Of a stretch of 8,255 bases of DNA, positions 1 through 6,216 are shown one piece after another (the first letter of the stretch is position 1; the number at the start of each line of letters is the position of its first letter). The stretch comes from an uncultured Collinsella sp. (lineage in GTDB: Bacteria; Actinomycetota; Coriobacteriia; Coriobacteriales; Coriobacteriaceae), in the NCBI GenBank assembly GCA_900551635.1, contig URWQ01000049.1, forward strand, positions 1-8,255, written 5' to 3'. The position numbers and the translations under genes were made by a program. Below the pieces are notes generated by a model. That model was not told where the DNA came from. It saw only the letters and a program-made list of their open reading frames with translations, and searched no databases.

Positions 1-594
1 GGCGACGCCGGCTTCACCCGCACGCCGAGCGATGACGCGTGCGCCTACACCTGGGATCTCGCGCTCACCAAGCGCGGCAGCGACGGCGACAGGCCGCTTG
101 CCGGGGCGGTCTTGAGCATTGCCGACGACCGCGGTCGCACGCTGACGGCCGACGGCACGTGGGATGCGGAGGGCAAGGCCACCGTCACCACGGGCGAGGA
201 CGGCCGCGTGACCGTCTCGGGCGTGGACTCGGGCAAGCTGGAGGTCCGCGAGCTCAAGGCACCCAAGGGCTACACCGCCTTTGAGGGCATGCGCTCCGTG
301 ACGGTCAAGGCCGAGGGCCTGGATGTCGACCAGGTGGCCGCCGCCAAGCCCAAGCTCACCATCACGGCCGAGTCGCCCCTGCGCGCCGACAGCGCGGACG
401 GGTCGACGGGCAGCCTGGAGGCGTCGCTCATCAACACGCCCACCGGCACACCCCCTAGCATTACCACCGGAGGCTTTATGCCCTCGACTGGCGATATGGC
501 AATGTACGCCGCGGCCGCCGCAGCGGTCGCCGGAGCCGCGCTCATCGTTGTCGCGCTCCTGGTCAAGCGGGGAGGTGGCAGCCATAAAGAGTAG
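1..594 (+). CDS. Ancillary (tip or base) pilin / LPXTG-type surface protein, 3' part only
   Basis: The 5' end lies outside the window; 197 residues are visible in the frame opening at base 1. Window residues 21-97 look like a SpaA/Cna-B-type beta-sandwich: an ALTK start (K24), PLAGAVLSI, and an E-box-like EVRELKAPKGY (E84), the pattern in which a Lys-Asn/Asp isopeptide bond forms with a catalytic Glu. The C terminus is a cell-wall sorting signal: MPSTG (residues 160-164, bases 478-492), an Ala-rich hydrophobic helix of about 20 residues, and a KR...K tail, ending at TAG 592-594. MPSTG departs from LPXTG at position 1 but keeps P, T and G. Lying just upstream of a backbone pilin, it is probably an ancillary pilin or tip adhesin of the same fibre, attached by a sortase. 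Any adhesin domain would lie upstream. The family assignment is firm; tip versus base is inference. Confidence 0.85.
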   Translation, partial: GDAGFTRTPSDDACAYTWDLALTKRGSDGDRPLAGAVLSIADDRGRTLTADGTWDAEGKATVTTGEDGRVTVSGVDSGKLEVRELKAPKGYTAFEGMRSVTVKAEGLDVDQVAAAKPKLTITAESPLRADSADGSTGSLEASLINTPTGTPPSITTGGFMPSTGDMAMYAAAAAAVAGAALIVVALLVKRGGGSHKE

Positions 595-600
595 CTGGCA

Positions 601-619
601 GCCCCGCAGAGAGCGGGGC
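601..619 (+). other. GC-rich hairpin between ancillary and backbone pilin genes
   Basis: GCCCCGC (601-607), loop AGAGA, GCGGGGC (613-619) form a perfect 7-bp stem seven bases after the upstream stop codon. No T-run follows, so it is not a classical intrinsic terminator. In a pilus operon such a structure could partly block read-through, or stabilise or delimit a processed backbone-pilin mRNA; that role is inference. Confidence 0.5.
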
Positions 620-702
620 GAGACGTAGCGAAGTAGATGCTAAGACACAGACAGACAGATTTAGATCAAATGGAATTCGAGCAGAAAGCAGAGGAAAAGA
701 AG

Positions 703-2502
703 ATGAGCATGAGCAAGAACATCGCACGCCTGGCAGTAACGGCAGGCCTCACAGCCGCGTTGAGCTTCGGCGGGGTTATGGCGCCGGTCACGATGGCGTT
801 TGCGGCGGAGGGTGCGACGGGCAGCATCACGATCAACCAGGTCAGGGGTAACGAGAACACCACGTTCAAGGCGTATCAGATCTTTAAGGCAAAAGTCGTT
901 GACGAGGGGAGCAAAGGCAAAGTTGCTTCCGATATCGAATGGGCAAATAATGATATCGATTCCAAGGTGATTACCGCCATTACGGGGTCTACTCAGTACA
1001 AGAAACTCGTGGATAAAGACCCCACCAAGACGCTCGCAAATGATGCCGCTGCTCCGGTTGTGGCTGAGTGGCTTTATCAAAATGTGAATGGTACTTCTGC
1101 CAGCTCGGCAGATGGCAGCGATGGCACGCGCGTTGCTCCCGGTGACGTGCTTTATGAAATTGCAGCTGCGGTTTCAGGCATGAAGCAAAATGTTGAGGGG
1201 GAGACCGCTGCGGGAAGCCTTACGGCGAACACTCCGTGGACGCGCCCGAACACTGATAAAGATGGCCATTACGGCGATGGCTATTATCTCTTCGTGTCGG
1301 ATGGTCTTACGGATTCGACCAAGCCGAACACTGGCACTTCCCCGATCTTTGCCATTGTTGGCGGTAATTCCGTGGTCGTTACCGAGAAGACCAGCATCCC
1401 CACGGTCGACAAGCAGATTCTCGATGACACTGCTGATACGGATGTAGCCAATGCCGAAGAGGGCAACTGGAAGAATAGCGGTGATGCTTGGATCGGACAG
1501 GATATCGACTACAGGCTGACCGGTCACGTTGCGGACAATATTGCCTCGTACAATACCTATTACTATGAATTCCAAGATACGCTGAGTAAGGGTCTTAAGG
1601 TTGTAAAGAACTCCGATGGCTCGCCGAACGGTTTGCATGTCTATATCGTTGATAACAGCGGCAAGAAAGAGGTTGCACTAGACGCTGAAAATGGTTACAC
1701 GGCGACTGTGACCCCCGGTGAGACTGAGCTCCTTAATGTTTCTTTTAAAAATCTTAAGACGGTTCAGACTGCTAAGGGAGAGCCGATTGAAGTTGGCGCC
1801 GCTTCCAAAGTGGTCGTGACCTACAAAGCTCAGCTCACCAGTGATGTTGAATACAAGGCCGGCGGTACCACCAATGAGGTCAAGCTTGTCTATTCCAACA
1901 ATCCCATGACTAATGATAAGGGCACTTCTGAGTCGGACAAGGTTACTGACTACGTCTTTGGTCTCGATGTCACTAAGACTGACGCTGACCCGAAAAACGT
2001 TAACGCCAAACTCGTTGCGGGGTTTAAGGTCAAAATGATCAAGGAGGGAGACAAGGAAGTTGCCGATGGTGGCCAATGGCTGACTGCGGATGGTGGACTT
2101 ACTACCGAAGTTAACAAAGCCGGGGAGTTTAAGACTGAGGCTAATAACAAGGTCTTTATCCCTGGTCTCGTTGAGGGTACGTACGAGATTAGCGAGACGA
2201 CCACTCCTTCGGGCTACAACACTATCGCTCCCTTCCAGATTACGGTGAAGCCGACCTACGATACTGCTGGCAATCTGACGGGGCTCACTGTTTCCGATAC
2301 CTCCAAAATGGTCGAGACGAACGCGAGCATCGATTCGACCAAGATCCCAGTCACCATCAAGAACAAGAAGGGCTCTGGCCTCCCGCTCACTGGCCTTAAT
2401 GGCGTGACCTTCACTTGGATCGCTGGTGGCGCGGTGCTGTGCATTGGCGTGGCTCACCTCATCCGCAGCCGTAAGCAGGCTGAGGAGTCCGAGCAAGAGT
2501 AA
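703..2502 (+). CDS. Major (backbone) pilin, FimA/SpaH-like isopeptide-forming fimbrial shaft protein
   Basis: A 599-residue secreted shaft pilin polymerised and wall-anchored by a class C sortase. Start 703 is chosen because AGAGG (690-694) lies 8 bases upstream and the protein then opens with a normal signal peptide (K5, R9, hydrophobic stretch, probable cut after AFA at residue 34); an in-frame ATG at 637 would add 22 non-secretory residues. Visible domains: N-terminal domain about 35-225; a VVVTEKT segment whose K229 sits where the VxVYPK pilin motif is expected; a fimbrial D2 domain about 230-415 with K237 in TVDK and YSNNP (N399/N400), the usual isopeptide partners, plus FQDTLSKGL; a SpaA domain about 419-525 with K425 and an E-box (E498 in YEISETTTPSGY); LPLTG at 560-564; hydrophobic helix; RSRK tail. 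The ancillary pilin lies upstream and a perfect terminator downstream. The central part uses more T/A-ending codons than the flanking genes. Confidence 0.93.
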   Translation: MSMSKNIARLAVTAGLTAALSFGGVMAPVTMAFAAEGATGSITINQVRGNENTTFKAYQIFKAKVVDEGSKGKVASDIEWANNDIDSKVITAITGSTQYKKLVDKDPTKTLANDAAAPVVAEWLYQNVNGTSASSADGSDGTRVAPGDVLYEIAAAVSGMKQNVEGETAAGSLTANTPWTRPNTDKDGHYGDGYYLFVSDGLTDSTKPNTGTSPIFAIVGGNSVVVTEKTSIPTVDKQILDDTADTDVANAEEGNWKNSGDAWIGQDIDYRLTGHVADNIASYNTYYYEFQDTLSKGLKVVKNSDGSPNGLHVYIVDNSGKKEVALDAENGYTATVTPGETELLNVSFKNLKTVQTAKGEPIEVGAASKVVVTYKAQLTSDVEYKAGGTTNEVKLVYSNNPMTNDKGTSESDKVTDYVFGLDVTKTDADPKNVNAKLVAGFKVKMIKEGDKEVADGGQWLTADGGLTTEVNKAGEFKTEANNKVFIPGLVEGTYEISETTTPSGYNTIAPFQITVKPTYDTAGNLTGLTVSDTSKMVETNASIDSTKIPVTIKNKKGSGLPLTGLNGVTFTWIAGGAVLCIGVAHLIRSRKQAEESEQE

Positions 2503-2602
2503 CGCTCACTCACCCATCCCTTTGGCAGGTGGGATGTGATGGCCATGAGACTTGCGGACACTTTTCTCGTCCATCCACGCTCTTGCTTTGCCATTCTCTT
2601 TT

Positions 2603-2640
2603 CGGGGCAGACTCCGCACTGGAGTCTGCCCCGTTTTTTT
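2603..2640 (+). terminator. Strong intrinsic terminator after the backbone pilin gene
   Basis: A perfect 13-bp stem, CGGGGCAGACTCC (2603-2615) with its complement (2621-2633), a 5-base loop GCACT, and seven T (2634-2640). It lies about 100 bases after the pilin stop and reads only on the plus strand, since no T-run follows the stem on the other strand. It should end the ancillary-backbone transcript, so the distant sortase gene needs another promoter or read-through. Confidence 0.93.
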
Positions 2641-2703
2641 GGACATTGCATCCGGGGCGCCGTTGGAGTGGGAAGGATAAACTGGACTTTCTTTTAAGGA
2701 TCC

Positions 2704-3605
2704 TCAAGCGTATTGCCGCTCGTATTCCACTGGAGACATGTAGCCCAGGGTGGAATGCATGCGCACCCTATTGTAATAGAGCTCTATGTACTTGAAGATG
2801 TCCTGCTTGGCCTCGTCCCTCGTCCCATAGCTCCTCTCTTTCACCAATTCCCTTTTCAGCGTCTTGAAGAACGACTCGGCCACCGCGTTGTCCAGCGGCG
2901 TGCCGGGCCTTGATACCGACTGGACTATGCCATGCGAGTCCAGACACCGCTGGAAGGAACGGGAGGTGTACTGCGCGCCCCGATCGTCATGGAAGACGAG
3001 GCTGCCGTCATCTGGCGGACCCTCCCTGCCGACCGCCTGCTCCATCGCGTCGATCGCGACCTTCTCGGTGATGCGCTCGGACATTGACCAGCCCACGACC
3101 TTGCGGGAGAAGGCGTCTATCACGGCTGCGAGATAGAGCCACCCTTCTCTTGTGGGTATGTAGGTGATGTCGCCCACCCAAAGCCTGTTGCGCTCGCCCA
3201 CGGTGAAAGCGCGCTCTACCAGGTTCAACCGAGGGTCTCCCGGCTCGACCTTCTTCTGGATGCGGTGTTTTCGGGTCGCGCCCTTTCCGGCAAGTCCGAG
3301 CTTCTGCATGATGCGGAGCACGCGCTTCTCGCTCACGACGATGCCGCTTTTTAGCAGTTCGCGGTTGATGCGCCGGTAGCCGTAACGGCCCTTGTGCCGC
3401 TCGAAGGCCTCGACGACGAAACCTTCGATCGCCTCCCGCTCTATCTGGGCGTCGGACTTCTTCCGCCGAGATACTCGTAGAAACCGGATTTCGAGACTTT
3501 CATCAGCCCGCATGCCTTCTTGATGGGGCCGATCTCGCCCCTATGCTCTTTGAGGAACTCGAACCTCACGCATGGTCTTGACTCAAGAAGGCCCGGAAAT
3601 TTTTT
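2704..3605 (-). pseudogene. IS3-family transposase orfB (DDE integrase), frameshifted
   Basis: The catalytic half of the IS3 transposase. From the slippery site at 3599-3605 the -1 frame encodes a normal orfB N terminus (FEFLKEHRGEIGPIKK, then KVSKSGFYEYL), but this frame stops at 3441-3443. The continuation (KKSDAQIEREAIEGF, then RYGYRRINREL) is in another frame down to TGA at 2704-2706, so one base appears to be missing, or two added, near 3466-3471. Beyond the break the rve/DDE core is complete: GDITYI (first Asp), FHDDRGAQYTS (second Asp; usually HSDRGSQY), NAVAESFFKTLKRE (Glu), then YNRVRMHSTLGYMSP. A fused OrfAB could not be made without a second frameshift. A shortened product from the ATG at 3511-3513 would lack the N-terminal segment. 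Sequencing error is the main alternative to real decay. Confidence 0.85.
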
Positions 3606-3865
3606 AGTATCTCGTTCTCGCGCTCGAGCTCCTCGACCTTCTTCTTGAGCTTCACGATCTCGTAGTCCTTGTTGATCTTCGGGGAGCCGTTTCCGGGGAA
3701 CGCGCCGTCTCCCATCTCCTCGTATTCGCGGGCCCATCTTCTCAGCGTCGAATCCTTTATGCCGAGTTCCTCCGATAGGCCTTTGACCGTCATTTCCCCG
3801 GACAGGACCACCTTTGCCGCCGAGACCTTGAACTGCCTGTCGTATCGCTTTCTTCTTTGGGTCAT
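3566..3865 (-). CDS. IS3-family transposase orfA (HTH/leucine-zipper DNA-binding subunit)
   Basis: A 99-residue protein typical of IS3 orfA, which binds the element's terminal repeats and, fused to OrfB by frameshifting, forms the active transposase. Residues about 7-50 form a helix-turn-helix (FKVSAAKVVLSGEMTVKGLSEEL, with STLRRWAREYEEMG after it; quoted in two parts, the first reading FKVSAAKVVLSG). Residues about 66-92 form a leucine-zipper coiled coil (IVKLKKKVEELERENEILK). ATG 3865 is preferred over the upstream GTG at 3874 because AAAGG (3878-3874) then lies 8 bases ahead. The gene ends at TGA 3566-3568, past an A-AAA-AAT heptamer (3605-3599) suited to -1 frameshifting into orfB. OrfA itself looks intact. 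Confidence 0.88.
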   Translation of the reverse strand: MTQRRKRYDRQFKVSAAKVVLSGEMTVKGLSEELGIKDSTLRRWAREYEEMGDGAFPGNGSPKINKDYEIVKLKKKVEELERENEILKNFRAFLSQDHA

Positions 3866-3960
3866 CTTGAACACCTTTCGCTCTTAACTAGGTGTCCAAT
3901 TCATCATACCCACTCCACCGTTGCGCGTAGGATTGGGCGTATGGTTAGCGAACAGATGTT

Positions 3961-3969
3961 TGCTAATAT
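3961..3969 (+). promoter_or_regulatory. Candidate extended -10 promoter for the small membrane protein gene
   Basis: TGCTAATAT at 3961-3969 fits TGnTAnnAT-type extended -10 elements in an otherwise GC-rich region. No convincing -35 is seen, which extended -10 promoters can lack. A 14-bp near-palindrome, TGCGAG-TG-CTCGCA (3989-4002), lies just downstream in the expected leader. It would give a leader of about 90 bases before the ATG at 4066. Confidence 0.4.
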
Positions 3970-4065
3970 TGCGTTTACCAGCTGTAAGTGCGAGTGCTCG
4001 CAGTAAAATATCCTTGCGACGCATCCCGTGCGCGGGCGGCCGACGACTCGATCGGAGGTCCCCAA

Positions 4066-4218
4066 ATGCTGAAATTCCTTAACGCGCTCGCCGCCCTCGC
4101 GGCGGTGGGCTCGTTCGTCATCGCGTTTCTTGACTCGTATGAGGTTCGGTTTAAGGTCCGTAGGCGCACACGCGGTGCGGACGGTAGAAGGCATTTGCGC
4201 CGCAACAAGCGCAAATAA
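4066..4218 (+). CDS. Small single-span membrane protein with a strongly cationic tail
   Basis: Unrecognised 50-residue protein. ATG 4066 is chosen because a perfect GGAGG (4054-4058) lies 7 bases upstream; the frame stays open further upstream (to 3988) but without an RBS. Residues about 3-23 (KFLNALAALAAVGSFVIAFL) form one predicted transmembrane helix. From residue 31 to the end the chain is extremely basic (KVRRRTRGADGRRHLRRNKRK split as KVRRRTRG and RRHLRRNKRK), so the tail is probably cytoplasmic and the N terminus outside. A GC-rich hairpin follows two bases after the stop, giving a compact single-gene unit between the IS and the AbiE-like operon. The size and shape resemble type I toxins and other small membrane peptides, but many small proteins look like this and no family is recognised; function is unknown. 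Confidence 0.62.
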   Translation: MLKFLNALAALAAVGSFVIAFLDSYEVRFKVRRRTRGADGRRHLRRNKRK

Positions 4219-4219
4219 G

Positions 4220-4247
4220 AATGCCCGGGGTTAGAGGCCCGGGCATT
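4220..4247 (+). terminator. Hairpin terminator after the small membrane protein gene
   Basis: AATGCCCGGG (4220-4229) and CCCGGGCATT (4238-4247) form a perfect 10-bp stem with an 8-base loop, starting two bases after the stop codon. The T-tract is weak (three T on the plus strand; CTTATTT on the minus strand), so it may work in both directions with limited strength. Confidence 0.65.
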
Positions 4248-4408
4248 TAACAACACCGGAAAACTAGGCCGCCCGCGCTTTCGAACACTTACGCGGGGTG
4301 CGTCGTTTCCTGTAGCTATTGTATCCCGAATCGCCCCGCCGATTCGGGACATTTTGAAAACTCAAATGCTGGCCTATGCACGCAAGGAATCGTCAATTCC
4401 GAAAATTA

Positions 4409-4434
4409 TGTATAATTCCAATATAAACTGGAAT
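4409..4434 (+). promoter_or_regulatory. Candidate promoter with overlapping operator for the AbiE-like operon
   Basis: A perfect TATAAT (4411-4416), preceded directly by TG, lies about 30 bases before the preferred start of the winged-helix gene. An inverted repeat ATTCCA (4415-4420), 8-base spacer, TGGAAT (4429-4434) overlaps the end of the -10 and the likely transcription start. A further half-site copy AATTCC lies at 4395-4400, 19 bases upstream of the AATTCC at 4414-4419. A repressor bound here would block RNA polymerase; the winged-helix protein encoded next is the natural candidate, as AbiEi-type antitoxins repress their own operons. No good -35 is visible. Confidence 0.45.
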
Positions 4435-4446
4435 CAAACGAAAACG

Positions 4447-5415
4447 ATGGAAATGAACGAAGCGCTAATTTACTTACAAGAAGCACTAGGCCTCTCCGCT
4501 AAGACCAAAACTTGGCCTGAATCCGCACGCTTGCCGCTGCATCTGCGGGCGATTGAGGTCCGCGCTGTTGACGCAAACGGTTTTTCGTTTTTGCTCGCAA
4601 GTTTGCCTACTGGCGTCGGGCTTCCCGAGGCTAAGAGAGTCTATAGTCAGCTAGCCTTGCGCGCGGAGACTCCTGTTGTCGTTTCGTTTCCTGATGCCGA
4701 TGCACGTCAGCGCAAAGCATTGGTCGCACAAGGGATTCCCTTTGTCTGCCCAGGTAGACAGGCTTTTCTCCCATTTATGGGTACAGCCTGCACGGAGAGG
4801 GGCGGTGTTCGGTCTCATAATCACGCGACCAAGATGTCACCCAACGCGCAGGCTGCCGCAATCTGGGGAGCAGCCCAGGAGTCATATCGTCCCTATGACC
4901 TTTGTTGTGCGCTTGGGATTTCGGCAAGCCGCGCGAGTGAGGCCATAACCGAGCTTGTTGACAGGGGGCTCGCGAGGCGCGAGCGTCGCGAGCGACGTGT
5001 CGTCGTGTTCCCTGTTGCCGTTGATCTTCTGCTCAGCGAGCACATGGCAGAGCTCTCCTCGCCTGTCTCGAAGGTCTTTTTTGCAAGGAAGACGCCGAAG
5101 ATCGACTATCTTGTTGACGCCGGGGAGACGGCGCTCGCTGCGCGTTCGATGCTCGCTGGGCCGGGTATGGAACAAAAGGCCGTCTTAAGAAGTGCATGGC
5201 GTCAACTGAGCGACCTCGAAGTCGCAGACGGGGAGTTGCCGGATAACGAAACGGCGATGATCCAAGTGTGGCGCTATGCGCCCGTGTTTGCCGACTCCTC
5301 TTGCGTCGATGACATTTCGCTTGCGCTATCTTTGGCGGCAATCGACGATGAGCGAATTCAGCTCGAAGTCGATCGCATGTTTGGAAAGGAATATCCATGG
5401 CAAAAAGCGCTGTAG
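4447..5415 (+). CDS. Winged-helix protein, putative AbiEi-like antitoxin/repressor
   Basis: 322 residues from ATG 4447. The start is uncertain: in-frame TTG 4354, ATG 4366 and ATG 4408 lie upstream, ATG 4453 just after, and none has a clear RBS. 4447/4453 are preferred because the consensus -10 lies upstream of them and the residues ahead look non-coding (AT-rich, repeat-bearing). Residues about 131-190 form a winged helix (SPNAQAAAIWGAA, then LGISASRASEAITELVDRGL with a basic RRERRERR wing). Residues about 35-110 resemble the N-terminal alpha/beta region of proteins that accompany AbiEii-type nucleotidyltransferases (VVVSFPDADARQRKALVAQG, then IPFVCPGRQAFLPF). The C-terminal part (WRYAP, VDDISLALSL) is typical of the same partners as I recall them. 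The next gene overlaps by 19 bases, implying coupled translation and partner proteins. The likely role is DNA-binding antitoxin and autorepressor; this is inferred from context and shape, not a proven homology. Confidence 0.7.
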   Translation: MEMNEALIYLQEALGLSAKTKTWPESARLPLHLRAIEVRAVDANGFSFLLASLPTGVGLPEAKRVYSQLALRAETPVVVSFPDADARQRKALVAQGIPFVCPGRQAFLPFMGTACTERGGVRSHNHATKMSPNAQAAAIWGAAQESYRPYDLCCALGISASRASEAITELVDRGLARRERRERRVVVFPVAVDLLLSEHMAELSSPVSKVFFARKTPKIDYLVDAGETALAARSMLAGPGMEQKAVLRSAWRQLSDLEVADGELPDNETAMIQVWRYAPVFADSSCVDDISLALSLAAIDDERIQLEVDRMFGKEYPWQKAL

Positions 5416-6170
5416 AAGGCCTCCAAGAATTTCAGCAGCATATGCAAGAAGCTGCAGGATCGTATGCTCTTATCGGCGGCACGGCATGCGACATTTTGCT
5501 CTCGGAGGCGGGACTTCCGTTTAGGGCGACTCACGATTTTGATGTGGTAATTGTCGCCGATGACCGGTTGCCTCAGACGGCAGAAGCTATATGGACTTTG
5601 GTGCGTGATGGCGGCTACCGCTGCGGCTGGGGCGAAGGTAAAGACTCATGCTTTTATCGGTTTACAGAGCCAAAGAGGCCGGGTTACCCCCATATGATTG
5701 AACTCTTCGCGAAGTGCCCCGACTTTCTAAAGGGTCGTGAGGGGATTGATGTGGCGCCAATTCACGTTGATGAAAACATAAGCAGTCTTTCGGCAATTTT
5801 GTTGGACGATGCTTACTACAGCTTGTTCCTTCAGGGAATTCGGACCGTAGACAGCGTTTCGGTCCTGGGTACGGAATACATTGTCCCGTTCAAAGCGAAG
5901 GCGTATCTCGACCTAAAAGCTAGAAGGGAAGCGGGGGAGAACATTGATTCGAGGAAGGTAAAAAAGCATAAACGCGATGCGCTGAGGCTTGCTCAGCTGC
6001 TTGGCGAGTCGGAAGGTGTCGACCTGCGCGGAGAACTGAAGGACGATATGCTTGCGTTTGTCAAAGATTGTGAGGTGGGCGACGTCAATCTGAAACAGAT
6101 TGGGGTTGCGGGCGTAACGATGGCGCAGTTGCTCGAGACGATGAAAGCAACATATGGCTTGATTGGTTGA
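5397..6170 (+). CDS. Nucleotidyltransferase-fold protein, putative AbiEii-like toxin
   Basis: 257 residues; ATG 5397 has AAGGA (5386-5390) 6 bases ahead and lies inside the end of the upstream gene. The N terminus shows the DNA polymerase beta-type nucleotidyltransferase signature: YALIGGTACDILL (GG at 27-28), then RATHDFDVVIV with D47 and D49 as the metal-binding pair. E102 in MIELFA is a reasonable third carboxylate. PFKAKAYLDLKARRE followed by KKHKRDALRLAQLL (about 164-202) matches the Lys/Arg-Asp helical region seen after the core in AbiEii-like proteins. In characterised relatives such enzymes transfer nucleotides to tRNA ends or other targets and stop growth, with the adjacent winged-helix protein limiting their expression. 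Here the target is unknown. The catalytic residues look intact. It might instead be an ordinary nucleotidyltransferase of unknown substrate, but the overlapping regulator favours a defence or toxin-antitoxin module. Confidence 0.78.
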   Translation: MAKSAVEGLQEFQQHMQEAAGSYALIGGTACDILLSEAGLPFRATHDFDVVIVADDRLPQTAEAIWTLVRDGGYRCGWGEGKDSCFYRFTEPKRPGYPHMIELFAKCPDFLKGREGIDVAPIHVDENISSLSAILLDDAYYSLFLQGIRTVDSVSVLGTEYIVPFKAKAYLDLKARREAGENIDSRKVKKHKRDALRLAQLLGESEGVDLRGELKDDMLAFVKDCEVGDVNLKQIGVAGVTMAQLLETMKATYGLIG

Positions 6171-6185
6171 GTGGGGTTACGTGGC

Positions 6186-6216
6186 CCGGACGGTGCAGCC
6201 AAGCTGCGTTGTCCGG
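6186..6216 (+). other. Long hairpin without a T-run between toxin-like gene and sortase gene
   Basis: CCGGAC (6186-6191) pairs with GTCCGG (6211-6216), and GCAGC (6195-6199) with GCTGC (6203-6207); the intervening GGT and GTT can pair as three G-U wobbles in RNA, making a continuous 14-bp stem with a CAA loop. No T-run follows, so termination would be weak. It could be an RNA-stability or processing element. Confidence 0.5.

Larger units (their letters stand above)
2676..3905 (-). mobile_element. IS3-family insertion sequence (IS150-like layout), about 1.2 kb, probably defective
   Basis: Two minus-strand reading frames encode the orfA (HTH plus leucine zipper) and orfB (DDE integrase) pair typical of IS3 elements. 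Ends are imperfect inverted repeats: GATAAACTGGAC (2676-2687) against GATGAATTGGAC read inward from 3905, 10 of 12 identical, followed by a second shared block TTAAG (2694-2698; 3887-3883 on the minus strand). If the ends follow the common TG...CA rule the element is 2683-3898 (TGGAC...GTCCA), and the matching bases outside are coincidence. I see no convincing 3-5 bp target duplication with either choice, so the insertion may be old or its flanks rearranged. It sits 36 bases after the pilin terminator, oriented against the pilin gene. Confidence 0.85.
4219..4446. other. Non-coding gap with three hairpins, then an AT-rich promoter region
   Basis: Between the small membrane protein and the winged-helix gene lie three inverted repeats: 4220-4247 (10 bp), CCCGCG/CGCGGG (4272-4277 and 4292-4297, loop 14), and CCCGAATCG/CGATTCGGG (4325-4333 and 4340-4348, loop 6) followed by ACATTTT. 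The third could act as a weak plus-strand terminator. From about 4350 the sequence turns sharply AT-rich. No tRNA or known small RNA is recognised. An in-frame extension of the next gene to TTG 4354 or ATG 4366 is open but lacks an RBS. Confidence 0.5.

Noticed and set aside
637..702. Upstream ATG start for the backbone pilin
   Set aside because: It puts 22 charged residues before the signal peptide and has no RBS; ATG 703 has AGAGG at proper spacing.
1678..2496. Minus-strand open frame opposite the pilin C-terminal half
   Set aside because: It is the antisense shadow of a gene with clear domains; no RBS or recognisable family.
2515..2536. Small hairpin CATCCC/GGGATG just after the pilin stop
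   Set aside because: Six base pairs with a 10-base loop and no T-run; the strong terminator downstream explains this gap.
2676..3905. Target-site duplication flanking the IS
   Set aside because: Flanks compared for both candidate end choices (AAC/ATT and AAG/ATA) do not match.
3904..4352. Minus-strand open frames over the region right of the IS
   Set aside because: They run through the hairpins and the plus-strand peptide gene, rich in Arg/Ser/Thr without domains; no RBS support.
4354..4446. TTG 4354 or ATG 4366 as start of the winged-helix gene
   Set aside because: No RBS at either, and the best -10 and the palindrome would then lie inside the coding region; kept only as an alternative.
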